This document shows, piece by piece, positions 17,908 to 29,295 of a DNA stretch of 63,890 bases. The translations under genes were made by a program, and so were the position numbers. Source of the stretch: Erysipelotrichaceae bacterium 7770_A6 (GTDB taxonomy: Bacteria > Bacillota_I > Bacilli_A > Erysipelotrichales > Erysipelotrichaceae). Each line of letters opens with the position of its first letter. The first letter of the stretch is position 1. The DNA lies in NCBI GenBank assembly GCA_014610835.1, contig QQXM01000022.1:1-63890 (forward strand), in the 5' to 3' direction. The notes beneath the pieces were generated by a model that saw nothing but the letters and a program-made list of their open reading frames with translations, searched no databases and was not told where the DNA came from.

Positions 17908-18026
17908 TGTCTACGCTTAGCAACTACCATTACTGACAGTCACCCAAGACTCGCTACTGGCGGTTGGTTAGACCTTACCAGACAGGCATTCCACCTGCTA
18001 GACTACTCGCCCTTATCTAGGCGCAC
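17908..18026 (-). mobile_element. 5-prime remnant of a group II intron
   Basis: The minus strand reads GTGCGCCTAGATAAGGGCGA at the presumed 5-prime end (18026), then about 100 nt resembling domain I of bacterial group II introns, including GGTCTAACCAACCGCC and GGGTGACTGTCAGTAATGG. No reverse transcriptase or domain V/VI follows; the RelBE promoter begins instead. Recognition is from memory of intron 5-prime ends. Confidence 0.55.
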
Positions 18027-18040
18027 AATTCCGATTTATA

Positions 18041-18135
18041 TTTCTGAATAAAGTATACATGAGTGATCAATGATATTAGAACATTATTCTAACAATTAAG
18101 ACTTATTTTCAATGAGTAACCATCCTACCTTGTTT
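18041..18135 (-). repeat. Intergenic repeat B, copy B1
   Basis: About 95 bp that recurs as B2 at 24298 with few differences. It contains TATACT followed by TTATTCAG on the minus strand, like the promoter end of repeat A, then a distinct linker with AGAATAATGTTCT, and ends at TTGTTT. It lies between the AEC transporter and the intron remnant/RelBE. Confidence 0.8.
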
Positions 18136-18171
18136 ATACATTTAAACAGCAGGTTTTCCGTAATAATTCAT

Positions 18172-19080
18172 TTACATTCCACAGATTTTCATTACAACTG
18201 GAATTGTAATAACTGACAGCAAAGTTGAAAGGCATACTGTCTGTGCCGCCTTTACTACTGGCTGACCGTACTGTTCGGCAAACATGACTGCCCCATTTGC
18301 AACAGGCATTGATAGAATAATTACTGCAATTCCTTTTGTTAGACTATCCTGTATAAAGCAATTCAAAAAAGGAAAAAAGAAAAGCGGAAGAACTATATCA
18401 ATCAAAAATACAAATTCATAAATCTCTTTCTCAGAAAATATTTCCTTAACAGGGTACTGTGCTATGACTGAACCAATAATCATCATTGCCAGTGGAGTAG
18501 TCATATTTCCAAGCATTTTCAACGGATTCAGAATTATTTCCGGCATCGAAAAACTTGTCAGATAAAAAGCGATAGCCACCAGCGATGAAATGATTCCTGG
18601 AGAACACAAAGATTTCCAATTCATTTTAGTTCTTTGATCACCTTTCCCCATCATGCACATTTTTCCAATACTGAACAGAGAAACATTAAATACCATATTG
18701 ATGATTGCCGTATACAGAATCGATTCATCACCATACAGTGCCTTCATTAAAGGAAAACCCATAAATCCAACATTTGGATACATCATCATAAACAGCCAAA
18801 ATCCAGTATTCTTTTTTATTCTCGCAAGCTTTAAGAAAAGATATGAAGCAACAGGAAGCAAGATGACAAGAATCGCAGTTGCTGTCAGAATATCTTTTAT
18901 TGGAAGACCTTTTCTCTGTGCACCCAGAACTGATGTTAGTATCATACATGGCATCGTTACGTTCAAAACAAATCCATTCAAATCTTTTACTGTACTTTTA
19001 TTTAATACCTTCAGCTTGAGCAGCAGACATCCGATCATCATTAATAAAAATAACTGCATCATCTGATTTATTACAATCAT
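18172..19080 (-). CDS. AEC-family transporter
   Basis: Integral membrane protein of 302 residues with about 10 hydrophobic segments, of the auxin efflux carrier (AEC) family. Signals are the N-terminal LLLKLKVLNKSTVKDLNGFVLNV region and NVGFMGFPLMKALYG near residue 105. Bacterial members move organic or amino acids; the substrate is unknown. It is the last gene after GH1, RDD and EIIC, behind a hairpin at 19108-19131, so expression may be reduced. Confidence 0.8.
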   Translation of the reverse strand: MIVINQMMQLFLLMMIGCLLLKLKVLNKSTVKDLNGFVLNVTMPCMILTSVLGAQRKGLPIKDILTATAILVILLPVASYLFLKLARIKKNTGFWLFMMMYPNVGFMGFPLMKALYGDESILYTAIINMVFNVSLFSIGKMCMMGKGDQRTKMNWKSLCSPGIISSLVAIAFYLTSFSMPEIILNPLKMLGNMTTPLAMMIIGSVIAQYPVKEIFSEKEIYEFVFLIDIVLPLFFFPFLNCFIQDSLTKGIAVIILSMPVANGAVMFAEQYGQPVVKAAQTVCLSTLLSVITIPVVMKICGM

Positions 19081-19107
19081 ATTTTCAATATTCCTTTCTC
19101 ATATAGT

Positions 19108-19131
19108 AAAAGTGGACATCTGTCCACTTTT
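19108..19131 (-). terminator. Intercistronic hairpin between EIIC and AEC genes
   Basis: AAAAGTGGAC and GTCCACTTTT form a perfect 10-bp stem with a 4-nt loop. The T-tract is only the four bases in the stem, so it may be a partial terminator or an mRNA end stabiliser. Confidence 0.55.
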
Positions 19132-19136
19132 CTGTA

Positions 19137-20411
19137 TTATTCTGCTGCTGATTCTTCTTCAAGAGCCTGCTGGTCGCAAACCTTGAAGAATGGATAATAG
19201 ATTAATCCAGTTACAACAATTTCAACGATCTGCAATACAGCACCTCTCCATCCGCAAAGAATTGCCCCGGAGATTACTGCAGGAATCGTATATGGTAGAT
19301 TGACACCATTGATAAATGGAACAAGGCCGCTCCAGACAGATACATAAGTCAGTAATCCCACTGTCAGATTAGACAGAACGAATGGAATCATCATTGTCGG
19401 ATTCAGGACAATTGGAAATCCGAAGAGAATTGGTTCGTTGATATTAAATACAGAAGCTCCAATTCCCAGTTTTCCAAGTGCTTTATATCTTTCTGACTTT
19501 GCACGGAACAAACAGAGCAATGCAAGAGACAACGTAGCTCCACATCCTCCAACTTTAACAAAGAATGCAATAAAGTTATAGTTTACAATATTTGGCATAG
19601 CCAGCCCTGCTGCAAGTGCATCGACATTCTGAGCAGATAATGCATACCATATTGGATTCATTACAGAAGAAACAATTGAACTTCCATGAATACCAAAGCA
19701 CCAGATAACTGCTTCCATCAGCAGAACAAGAAGTGTTGCCGGCAGAGATCCACCAAGTGACTGCAGTGGCTGCTGAAGAACGGTGAAGATGAAATTCTGG
19801 AATGTTTCAAAAGAAGTCAGAGTGAAGATCAGTCTTACAGTATTGAAGATGAGGATGACAAGTAACGCAGGAATAACAGCTGCAAATGCTGTCGTTACAG
19901 CTGATGGAACCGAATCAGGCATTTTAATTGTCAGATTTTTCTGCACACAGAAGCGATACAGTTCCACAGAACAGATTGAACATATGATACCTACGAAAAG
20001 TCCCTGTGCAGCAAAATTTGTAATTGGAAGAACTTTCCCAAAGTCATCTGTTCTATATAAAGGTGTCAGTAAAAACAGCGCTACAAATGACAGACATATA
20101 GCAATCTTGCTGTCTACTTTATAATAGTTTGACAATGATCTTGCAATTCCGACAATGACAAATATTGTCATGACATTGAACGTCATCTGGTATGGAATAT
20201 AGAAGAAATCCATCACTGCTGGATTATCTGCCAGAAATGCAGAATACCAGTCGAATGGAAGACTCGTAAACAGCAGGAAGATTGAACCTGCGATCAATAA
20301 TGGTGTAGAACCAAAGAATCCTTCCTTGATTGCTGAAAGATAGCGATTTGACTGCATTTTTGCAGCGATTGGAGCAATTTTTTCTCCAAGAGTGTCAGTA
20401 AATTTACTCAT
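19137..20411 (-). CDS. PTS EIIC, lactose/cellobiose family
   Basis: Sugar channel subunit of 424 residues with about 10 membrane segments. Typical family segments include MPDSVPSAVTTAFAAVIPA, IHGSSIVSSVMNP and FNINEPILFGFPIVLNP (substrate site). It moves a beta-glucoside or similar disaccharide during phosphorylation by EIIA/EIIB. No EIIA or EIIB gene is next to it, so those must come from elsewhere, perhaps 49773-51031. It is co-directional with the GH1 6-phospho-beta-glucosidase gene and an RDD gene. Confidence 0.9.
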   Translation of the reverse strand: MSKFTDTLGEKIAPIAAKMQSNRYLSAIKEGFFGSTPLLIAGSIFLLFTSLPFDWYSAFLADNPAVMDFFYIPYQMTFNVMTIFVIVGIARSLSNYYKVDSKIAICLSFVALFLLTPLYRTDDFGKVLPITNFAAQGLFVGIICSICSVELYRFCVQKNLTIKMPDSVPSAVTTAFAAVIPALLVILIFNTVRLIFTLTSFETFQNFIFTVLQQPLQSLGGSLPATLLVLLMEAVIWCFGIHGSSIVSSVMNPIWYALSAQNVDALAAGLAMPNIVNYNFIAFFVKVGGCGATLSLALLCLFRAKSERYKALGKLGIGASVFNINEPILFGFPIVLNPTMMIPFVLSNLTVGLLTYVSVWSGLVPFINGVNLPYTIPAVISGAILCGWRGAVLQIVEIVVTGLIYYPFFKVCDQQALEEESAAE

Positions 20412-20421
20412 GTTTCCCCCT

Positions 20422-22345
<1,924 letters not shown>

Positions 22346-22405
22346 CTAAGGAGGTTTGTTTCTATTGCTGAACGCCAATAAGGAACAGTGTTTCAAAAAT
22401 TGCAA

Positions 22406-23314
22406 TTATTCTTCGGCTTCATCCTGAAACAGCGTTTCATCCTGGATGATAGGATTATCTGAATATCGCTTGGATTCAAGAAGTGAGGTAATGCTTTTCT
22501 TCTTTTCGTAGTTCTTCCTATAGTCAAGTTTGAAATATTCTGCATATATGAGATCAAGAATAAAGAAAATAGATATCTGTGTACTGAAATTTCCAAGATT
22601 TGAAAACATATTTTCTTTTGTTGAAATATGTATGACATAGTCCGACAAAGAAGAAAGTGTATTATCTCCAAAAGATGTGATTGCAACGATTGAGACATGT
22701 CTTTTTTTGCAGAACCTTGCAATATCTAACATATCTTTTGTTTCACCTGAATAGGAAATAATGATTGCCATGTCGTCATTATAAAGATTTACTGCATCAT
22801 ATAATGAGTATCTCTGATTTTCTGTAATATATACTGCCTTACCTATTTTCTGCATTTTTTCTTTGAAAGATTCCGCAACACTCAATGCAGTTCCACTTGA
22901 AAATATATGTATTGTTCTCTTTCTTGCCATCAATGAAATTATCTTATTCATCATTCCATAGCTGAATAAAGACATAGTATCTTCAATGGTATCTTTATAC
23001 AGTTCTGAAAGCTTTAACGCTGTCGCAGTAGTAGAATCATCTTCTTCGAACGGAAAATTAACATCGATTTTCCCAAATTGACGATTAATATATTCCTGTT
23101 CATTTACAAATGCTTCTTTAAAATCTTCATATCCATCATATCCAAGCTTTACACACAAACGTACTACTGTTGCTGGTGAAACATATGATTCTTCTGCAAG
23201 CATTCTTACAGAGTAATCGATAATTTTAGTGCCTATTCCTAGTAAGGCCTGAGCAACCTGAATTTCAGTTTTTGTAAAGTTTTCATAACTACGTAATTTA
23301 TCTAAAATCAACAT
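22406..23314 (-). CDS. MurR/RpiR-family transcriptional regulator
   Basis: A 302-residue regulator with an N-terminal RpiR helix-turn-helix (MLAEESYVSPATVVRLCVKLGYDGY split near 40-65) and a C-terminal SIS sugar-phosphate-binding domain (FSSGTALSVAESFKEKM, ISYSGETKDMLD). It probably senses a phosphorylated sugar and controls the downstream GH1-EIIC genes, which start 90 bp away in the same direction. Confidence 0.88.
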   Translation of the reverse strand: MLILDKLRSYENFTKTEIQVAQALLGIGTKIIDYSVRMLAEESYVSPATVVRLCVKLGYDGYEDFKEAFVNEQEYINRQFGKIDVNFPFEEDDSTTATALKLSELYKDTIEDTMSLFSYGMMNKIISLMARKRTIHIFSSGTALSVAESFKEKMQKIGKAVYITENQRYSLYDAVNLYNDDMAIIISYSGETKDMLDIARFCKKRHVSIVAITSFGDNTLSSLSDYVIHISTKENMFSNLGNFSTQISIFFILDLIYAEYFKLDYRKNYEKKKSITSLLESKRYSDNPIIQDETLFQDEAEE

Positions 23315-23431
23315 ATACTATTTCCTGTCTTTTTCTTTATTGTACGCAAATATTCACTTTTATAAAATGTTCTTTTTCAGAATTTCAACCAATATTTTTT
23401 TTGATACATTGATAATAGGAAATCAGTCTCT

Positions 23432-23524
23432 ACCCTGTTTACTCGTCAAGAAATAAAATCCGTCAGCTTTCTTCCAGGATTAGAAAGCTAACGGATTTTA
23501 TTTTTATAGACAGTGCGATAAACT
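23432..23524 (-). repeat. Intergenic repeat A, copy A4 (terminator part)
   Basis: The most perfect hairpin of the family: AAAATCCGTTAGCTTTCT with AGAAAGCTGACGGATTTT around AATCCTGGA, then TTGACGAGTAAACAGG. It directly follows the RibD-like gene, with the same GTTTATCGCACTGTCTATAAA lead-in as A1 and A3. Confidence 0.85.
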
Positions 23525-23532
23525 GGAAGTTG

Positions 23533-24213
23533 TCAGCGAAGCACTTGATAGCGAACTCTAATATAGGAGTCATTTAAAACAGTGCACTCAATGAGTTTCA
23601 ATACGCCCATCTTAGATAGTTCATTTTCTGAAAGAATGGAACTGCCGTCTATTAAAGAAGCGGTTTCTTTGCCGCCAATCAGCACCGGAGCCACAACGAC
23701 ATCAACATAATCAAACAACTTCTCACGAAGGAATAATCCGTTCACCGTTCCGCCGCTTTGAATCGTCAATCTTTCGCATCCATACGACAATTTCAATTCA
23801 TGAAGTGCCTTTTTCAGCGATAGTTTTTCCTGAAAAATAATATGGAGATTGTTTTCCTTAACGTTATATGCCGGATGATTTCTATTTGATGTAATCAGCA
23901 CAAATATCCTAGATTTTTTGCAGAAATAGGTTACACCATGCTCGGTCAAATGGCTGTTATCCAACAAGACAAATGAAACGGGTGTCTTATCAGGAAATGG
24001 CTTTTGGTTTACACCCATTTTTTCCTGTACACGTCCGGTGTTAAAAGACCAAAGGTCGGTTGTCTGCTCAATCTCATAATACTGCGGCAGGCCCTCTTTC
24101 AACCCGCTTATCTTTGGGAAATCCTTATCTACGTCTAAATCATCCGACGCACCAGGGCTTATTTTTCCATCCAAAGACATCAACATAAATAAAGTTGTTA
24201 TTGGTCTATCCAT
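23533..24213 (-). CDS. RibD C-terminal-domain / dihydrofolate-reductase-like protein
   Basis: A 226-residue stand-alone RibD C-terminal domain (DHFR-like fold, NADPH-binding). Motifs: MSLDGKISP near residue 12, LTIQSGGTVNGLFLRE near 155 and VVVAPVLIGGKETASL near 180. In riboflavin synthesis this domain reduces a pyrimidine intermediate; stand-alone copies may do other reductions. The second ATG (24213) is used because GGAGG lies 3 bases from the first. It is a one-gene module between repeats B2 and A4. Confidence 0.8.
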   Translation of the reverse strand: MDRPITTLFMLMSLDGKISPGASDDLDVDKDFPKISGLKEGLPQYYEIEQTTDLWSFNTGRVQEKMGVNQKPFPDKTPVSFVLLDNSHLTEHGVTYFCKKSRIFVLITSNRNHPAYNVKENNLHIIFQEKLSLKKALHELKLSYGCERLTIQSGGTVNGLFLREKLFDYVDVVVAPVLIGGKETASLIDGSSILSENELSKMGVLKLIECTVLNDSYIRVRYQVLR

Positions 24214-24297
24214 CATACTCCTCCGCAAATTCAAATTTTCTGTTCCCTATAAAATTAATTTATTGGGATTTACCAAATCGCCAAACAACGATTTATC

Positions 24298-24396
24298 TTT
24301 CTAACTAAAGTATACATGAGTGATCAATGATATTAGAACATTATTCTAACAATTAAGACTTATTTTCATTGAGCAACCATCCTATCTTGTTTGCTC
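24298..24396 (-). repeat. Intergenic repeat B, copy B2
   Basis: Matches B1 over about 90 bp and then continues into GTTTGCTC, the box that starts repeat A. It therefore links the two families. On the minus strand it ends with TATACT about 90 bp before the RibD-like start. The DNA just beyond (24400-24450) holds AACTGTTA/TAACAGTT, a different terminator stem after the phosphatase gene. Confidence 0.8.
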
Positions 24397-24524
24397 ACAG
24401 AAAAAACTGTTAGTTTTCCAAAAGACAGAAAAATAACAGTTTACTTTTCTTCATTATTATATTTCCTGTTTTTGATAAATCAGTTCTTTCTGCATATCAA
24501 CTACATTTAATAACATACAATCCA

Positions 24525-25124
24525 TCACTTTGGTAATTCTTCTAGTATCCATTTACCATTGTCATATTCAAATCTTGCTATTGATGCATTCGGTATCAGT
24601 GTTGCTAATATATCAGGATTTTTTCTTTCAAGTTTGTCGAGATCTTTTCCAAATAACGCTTCCAGCATGTAATAGAAATATCCTCTATGACTCACAATCA
24701 AAACAACATCATGATCATCACACATATCAACAATCTTTTGATATGTCTCTTGAATTCTCTTTTCAAATGATTCGCGATTTTCCCCTTCAAATGCACTAAA
24801 ATCCTTATTCTTCCAGCAATTTGACATATCTGTATCACCTACACCAGATGCTTCTAGATATCCAAACGACATTTCCTTGAGACCTTTCAGTGGAACCACT
24901 TGATTTTGATGCCCTTCCAGAATGATATTTGCTGTATCCAATGCTCTTTCAGAACTGGAAGAAAATACCTTATCAAAACAAATATCTTTTATTTTTTCTT
25001 TTGTCTTTTCAGCCTGGTGAATACCATTCTTTGTCAAAGGGCTGTCACAAGATCCCTGAGACAAGTTTTTCACATTGAATATCGTTTCACCATGTCTTAC
25101 ATAATAAAATTGAATATGTTTCAT
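24525..25124 (-). CDS. Histidine phosphatase (phosphoglycerate mutase-like) family protein
   Basis: A 199-residue histidine phosphatase. The catalytic motif VRHGETIFN is at residues 9-17, the second conserved region is SSSERALDTA near 58, and the late histidine is in VSHRGYFY near 148. It may dephosphorylate a sugar phosphate or be a broad-specificity phosphatase. It ends the operon of kinase, PTS and esterase genes, 45 bp after the esterase. Confidence 0.82.
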   Translation of the reverse strand: MKHIQFYYVRHGETIFNVKNLSQGSCDSPLTKNGIHQAEKTKEKIKDICFDKVFSSSSERALDTANIILEGHQNQVVPLKGLKEMSFGYLEASGVGDTDMSNCWKNKDFSAFEGENRESFEKRIQETYQKIVDMCDDHDVVLIVSHRGYFYYMLEALFGKDLDKLERKNPDILATLIPNASIARFEYDNGKWILEELPK

Positions 25125-25169
25125 CTTTTCCCCTATGAAAATAAGGCTGCATGAAGCAGCCCTATCAAA

Positions 25170-26276
25170 TTACATTTTCTGAATTTCATCAGCCATGAAA
25201 CCACAGACTTCTTCTGCCTGTACTGTTGAACCAAGATTATCCAGAAAGCCATGATCACATCCACAATACGTTACCAGTTTTACAGAAACGCCAAGTGTAT
25301 TGAATCTTCTGGCAGCATATTCTGCACTCATTCTAAGATAATCAAATTCAGAATTACAGATAACCATTTCAGGAAACTGCTTCAGGACTTCTTCGCTTGC
25401 ACACATTGGTGAAATCAGAGGATCATCCAATGTTGTCTTGCGCTGAATATACAATCCATCTTCACTTGCTTTTTCATGTCCCAGGCGAATACGATCAATA
25501 CGACTGTGGATCACATCTGCCTGTTCATCCAGCATTGGATAAGCATCATATGACCATGTAAATTCTTTTACATCTCTTGGATTTCTTGCATCGAATGAAG
25601 GATACAATTCAAATACTTTAGAAATGATCTTTCTGTCTGAAATATCTTTGATGACACATGAATTTGTCAATCCTCCACCAGCACTGTCACCGGCAACCAT
25701 GATTTTTGTCTGATCAATGTTTAATTCATCTGCATGATCATAGATATAATTCACAGCTGCATAGCAGTCATCGATTGGTCCAGGAAACGGGCATTCAGGA
25801 GCGAGACGGTATTCAGGAAATACCGTTACCGCATGTGCCTTTTCAGCAACCAGTCTCATCTGTTTTTCATAGAGATGAATATCTCCAGCAGTCCATCCAC
25901 CGCCATGCAGATAAATTATTACCGGCAGTTTCTTGCCTTCATCATCTTTTCTTCTGTACATGAAGATGTCGATCATATGATCATCATTTACTGAAATCAG
26001 TCTTTCATCTGTTTCAATTTCAGTTTCTGTCAGTTCATATGTCACCTTGTCTGGACGATATCTTTCATTCAGTAAACTGTATCCACCTTTTGCGCGCTGA
26101 TTGAACATTGCTTTTTTCTTTTCAGCAGTTGCATACAGACGAGGATCCATTACATGCCTGCGGTCATCATCAGGAACCGGCTTGAACAGGATATCAATTC
26201 CATCTACATTTTCTACATATTCTTTTCTATGGATCGCATCCACTAATTCTTTATCGTATTTACGATTATCTGTCAT
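25170..26276 (-). CDS. Alpha/beta hydrolase, hormone-sensitive-lipase-like esterase
   Basis: A 368-residue cytoplasmic hydrolase. The oxyanion-hole motif HGGGW is near residue 124, the nucleophile motif GDSAGGG near 195 and the catalytic His is in CDHGF near the C-terminus. Such enzymes remove acyl groups; with a PTS in the operon, deacylation of an imported acetylated glycoside is plausible but unproved. It follows the PTS gene by 8 bp. Confidence 0.82.
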   Translation of the reverse strand: MTDNRKYDKELVDAIHRKEYVENVDGIDILFKPVPDDDRRHVMDPRLYATAEKKKAMFNQRAKGGYSLLNERYRPDKVTYELTETEIETDERLISVNDDHMIDIFMYRRKDDEGKKLPVIIYLHGGGWTAGDIHLYEKQMRLVAEKAHAVTVFPEYRLAPECPFPGPIDDCYAAVNYIYDHADELNIDQTKIMVAGDSAGGGLTNSCVIKDISDRKIISKVFELYPSFDARNPRDVKEFTWSYDAYPMLDEQADVIHSRIDRIRLGHEKASEDGLYIQRKTTLDDPLISPMCASEEVLKQFPEMVICNSEFDYLRMSAEYAARRFNTLGVSVKLVTYCGCDHGFLDNLGSTVQAEEVCGFMADEIQKM

Positions 26277-26284
26277 ATCAATTC

Positions 26285-28192
26285 CTACTTTTCAGCTTTG
26301 ATGACTGACTTCATATCACTGTCATCTACTACAACATTCTTATATGCATCCGGATTCAGTAAAATAGTGATTACTGTATCATCAATACCTTCTGTTTCAA
26401 ACATTGCCTTCTTATATTCAGCTATTTTTTCACCAGTTCTGACTTTCATGCCTGGCTTTACAAATGTACGGATTCCCATACCATTCAGTTTCACGGAATC
26501 CAGACCAATGTGCACCATTACCTGTTCGCCATTAGAACCATAGATCGTAATTGCATGTTTTGTTGGAGCAACACTATTGATAATTCCTGTGACCGGGGAA
26601 GTAATTACATTATTTAATGGCTTCATTCCAAAGCATGTACCTAATGCACCAGAAGAGAAGATCTCATCCTGAATGTCTTTCATTGCAACATATGTGCCTT
26701 CTGCAGGTGCAGCAATTGATGCATCTCCTGTAACAACCATTTCATCTGTTGTACCAGGTAAAGCTACTGGAGTATCGTCATCATCTTCTCCGTAGATGGA
26801 ATCATCCCACTTTGTTGCAAATACGCCTACAAATGACATTACTGCCATGATGGCAAGAACAATCAATGCATGAATGAAGTTTGAAACATCCTTTTCAGGT
26901 CCTAGAAATAACAGAATGTTTGTTAATGAATATGCACCAAAACCATAAGATTTCAACCCGAAAATACCAGAAATCAGACCAGCTGTTAAAGCTGTAACCA
27001 TATATACTCCATAAATTTTTGGCATTTTATAGTTGATACCATAGACAGTTGGTTCAGAGATACCGAAGAATGCAGATAATGAAGCCGGGAATGCAATACT
27101 CTTTAAATTCTTGTTCTTTGTCTTCAGACCGACAGCAAGGGCAACAAAAGCTGGAGTCAATGTGCAGCAGTAGAACCAGATATTGATCAGATCATCATAT
27201 CCAGCGTCTGCGATAGAAGCCATTGCAATTGGCATCAGTGCCATATGGAACCCAGGCATGAATACACCGACTGTAGAACTGAAGAGAATAATAGCAAATA
27301 CACCAAGCCATGGAACTGTCTTTCTGACCCAGACCATTCCTGCATAGATATAATTTGTAATGAATGCGCCAAGTGGAGCAAGCAGTGGAAGCGTGATTGC
27401 TGACATGATCAGCAACAGTAAGAATGGCTTCAGAACATGTCTGACAGAAACTGGGAGAACCTTCTTCAACAGTGCATCAATTTTTGACATTACGAATACT
27501 GCAAGTACTGGCTGAATGACACTGCTATTATATGTATTCAGCATTGTTGGAATGCCGAAATAGGAAGTGAATGTCTGACCTTCTGCAGTCATAGTGTTTA
27601 CCATATCTACCCATCCAGGATATACAAGGAATGCGCAAAGCACCATCGCAAGTACCGGTTCTGTATCAAACTTCTTTGCGGCAGTATATCCAATATAGAC
27701 TGGAAGGAAATAGAAAATCGTCTGCTGAAGATTTGTCAGGATCGTAATCGTAGAACTGTCCGCAGCCATTCCACACCACTGAAGGACCAGAATAAATACG
27801 CCAAGAAGACCTGCTGCAAGCAGTGCTGGAATGATTGGTGACATGATACCTGCCATCATCATAAGGAAGTTTGCAAATTTACCAAGTATTCCTTTACCGG
27901 AAGATGAAGTTCCCTTGGATCCTTTTAGATCTCCTACCTGCTTCTGTACAGCAGAGAATACATCTTCAATTGTCTGTCCGATAATTACCTGGACCTCTTT
28001 GCTTGATTCCTGAACCGATAGTCCAAGAACGCCTTTTGTTGATTTGAGACCATCCTGATTTACTCTAGACAGATCTCTTACGTTTACACGCAGTCTTGTT
28101 GCACAGTGATTTACAAATTCCAGGTTTTCCTTTCCACCCAGAAGAGTAATGATCGTTGTTGCAAGTGTGTCAAAATTAGAATTGTTCGACAT
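26285..28192 (-). CDS. PTS beta-glucoside-type EIIBCA
   Basis: A 635-residue three-domain PTS permease. EIIB: phospho-Cys in NHCATRLRV near residue 28. EIIC: about 10 membrane segments, residues 105-460, with GISEPTVYGI. EIIA: residues 490-635 with the phospho-His in VMVHIGLDSV near 570. The order B-C-A is that of BglP-type permeases for beta-glucosides; sucrose/trehalose-type relatives cannot be excluded. It shares an operon with a 1-phosphofructokinase-type kinase, an esterase and a phosphatase. Confidence 0.9.
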   Translation of the reverse strand: MSNNSNFDTLATTIITLLGGKENLEFVNHCATRLRVNVRDLSRVNQDGLKSTKGVLGLSVQESSKEVQVIIGQTIEDVFSAVQKQVGDLKGSKGTSSSGKGILGKFANFLMMMAGIMSPIIPALLAAGLLGVFILVLQWCGMAADSSTITILTNLQQTIFYFLPVYIGYTAAKKFDTEPVLAMVLCAFLVYPGWVDMVNTMTAEGQTFTSYFGIPTMLNTYNSSVIQPVLAVFVMSKIDALLKKVLPVSVRHVLKPFLLLLIMSAITLPLLAPLGAFITNYIYAGMVWVRKTVPWLGVFAIILFSSTVGVFMPGFHMALMPIAMASIADAGYDDLINIWFYCCTLTPAFVALAVGLKTKNKNLKSIAFPASLSAFFGISEPTVYGINYKMPKIYGVYMVTALTAGLISGIFGLKSYGFGAYSLTNILLFLGPEKDVSNFIHALIVLAIMAVMSFVGVFATKWDDSIYGEDDDDTPVALPGTTDEMVVTGDASIAAPAEGTYVAMKDIQDEIFSSGALGTCFGMKPLNNVITSPVTGIINSVAPTKHAITIYGSNGEQVMVHIGLDSVKLNGMGIRTFVKPGMKVRTGEKIAEYKKAMFETEGIDDTVITILLNPDAYKNVVVDDSDMKSVIKAEK

Positions 28193-28213
28193 ATATTATC
28201 TCCTCTCATTGTC

Positions 28214-29143
28214 CTATATCGAATTATTTTTTGAAACCTTCATCTGTGGAAGATATCCTTCAATATCGCGCATTGTGATATCTTCGATTTTGCTGGCTGT
28301 GGCATTACCAGCTGCACCACCCCACTGCAGTGCTTCTTCACTGGAATATCCCTGTGACAGCTTTCCAATAAAGGAAGCAAGCATTGCATCTCCTGCGCCT
28401 ACCTTATTGACAAGTACTGTACGAGGCTGATCCAGTCTGAAGATACCATGTGCATTGGATAATACTGCTCCATCTTTTCCTAACGAAACAAGGATATTTT
28501 CAATTCCTATTTCATTTGCCTTTTTCAAATATTCATCAATATTTGATTCATTGATTTCATCATTTTCAAAAAGCAGCTGAAACTCATACAGGTTAGGTTT
28601 GATCAGATATGGTCTGCATTCTTTCAGCTGTTCCATTGTGATCTGTTCCATATCGATCACAACTTTTGCGTTTCTCTGATGCACTGCCTGAGCCAATGCA
28701 GTAACAAAATCATCCGGAAAGCCATGCATCACAGAACCAGAGATGATCACAATATCATCTGCATTGATCTTTGCAATTTCATCAAGCAGAAGCTGAACAG
28801 TACAGTCATTTGCTACTGGTCCGCTGCCATTGACACATAATGCCTTCTTCCCATAGTTTGCCTTCATGTTGATACGATTCATTCCATCCACTGGAATTGG
28901 AATCATTTCAATATTTGGATCTTCTTCAAAGGAATCCTGAATGTACTGACCTGTAAATCCACCAAGTACTGCAATTGCCTTAGATGGAATATTCATTACA
29001 CTTAGGATCTTAGAAACATTCAGTCCCTTTCCGCCTGCCTTGTAGATTTCGTGACTTCCTCGATTTACTTCATCTACCAACAGTGTTTCATTCAATGTGA
29101 TAAAGTAATCGATCGCAGGATTTAATGTAATTGTATATATCAT
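28214..29143 (-). CDS. PfkB-family kinase (1-phosphofructokinase type)
   Basis: A 309-residue PfkB kinase. The N-terminus TLNPAIDYFI is the FruK/LacC signature, AGGKGLNVSKIL lies near 37 and NKVGAGDAMLASF near 247 with the catalytic Asp. It would phosphorylate fructose-1-phosphate or tagatose-6-phosphate. Gene order (divergent DeoR regulator, kinase, PTS) is that of fru operons, yet the PTS is of the beta-glucoside type, so the sugar is uncertain. Confidence 0.82.
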   Translation of the reverse strand: MIYTITLNPAIDYFITLNETLLVDEVNRGSHEIYKAGGKGLNVSKILSVMNIPSKAIAVLGGFTGQYIQDSFEEDPNIEMIPIPVDGMNRINMKANYGKKALCVNGSGPVANDCTVQLLLDEIAKINADDIVIISGSVMHGFPDDFVTALAQAVHQRNAKVVIDMEQITMEQLKECRPYLIKPNLYEFQLLFENDEINESNIDEYLKKANEIGIENILVSLGKDGAVLSNAHGIFRLDQPRTVLVNKVGAGDAMLASFIGKLSQGYSSEEALQWGGAAGNATASKIEDITMRDIEGYLPQMKVSKNNSI

Positions 29144-29191
29144 ATGAATCCTCGTCTTTCTGATTCTATTTTACGTTTCGTATCAGCTAAT

Positions 29192-29270
29192 TCAATCATA
29201 TTATGACCATTTCAATCAAATACTCATTACATTTTATACATTAAACACTTATAATGATTATATCAATCAA
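29192..29270. promoter_or_regulatory. Candidate DeoR operators between divergent genes
   Basis: The heptamer TCAATCA occurs three times (29192-29198, 29212-29218, 29263-29269) in the 152-bp gap between the kinase and the DeoR regulator, with inverse TGATTAT copies nearby. Repeats of this kind are usual in DeoR-family operators; binding is inferred. Confidence 0.5.
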
Positions 29271-29295
29271 AAGAATGATTATTTGAAGGAGGAAT

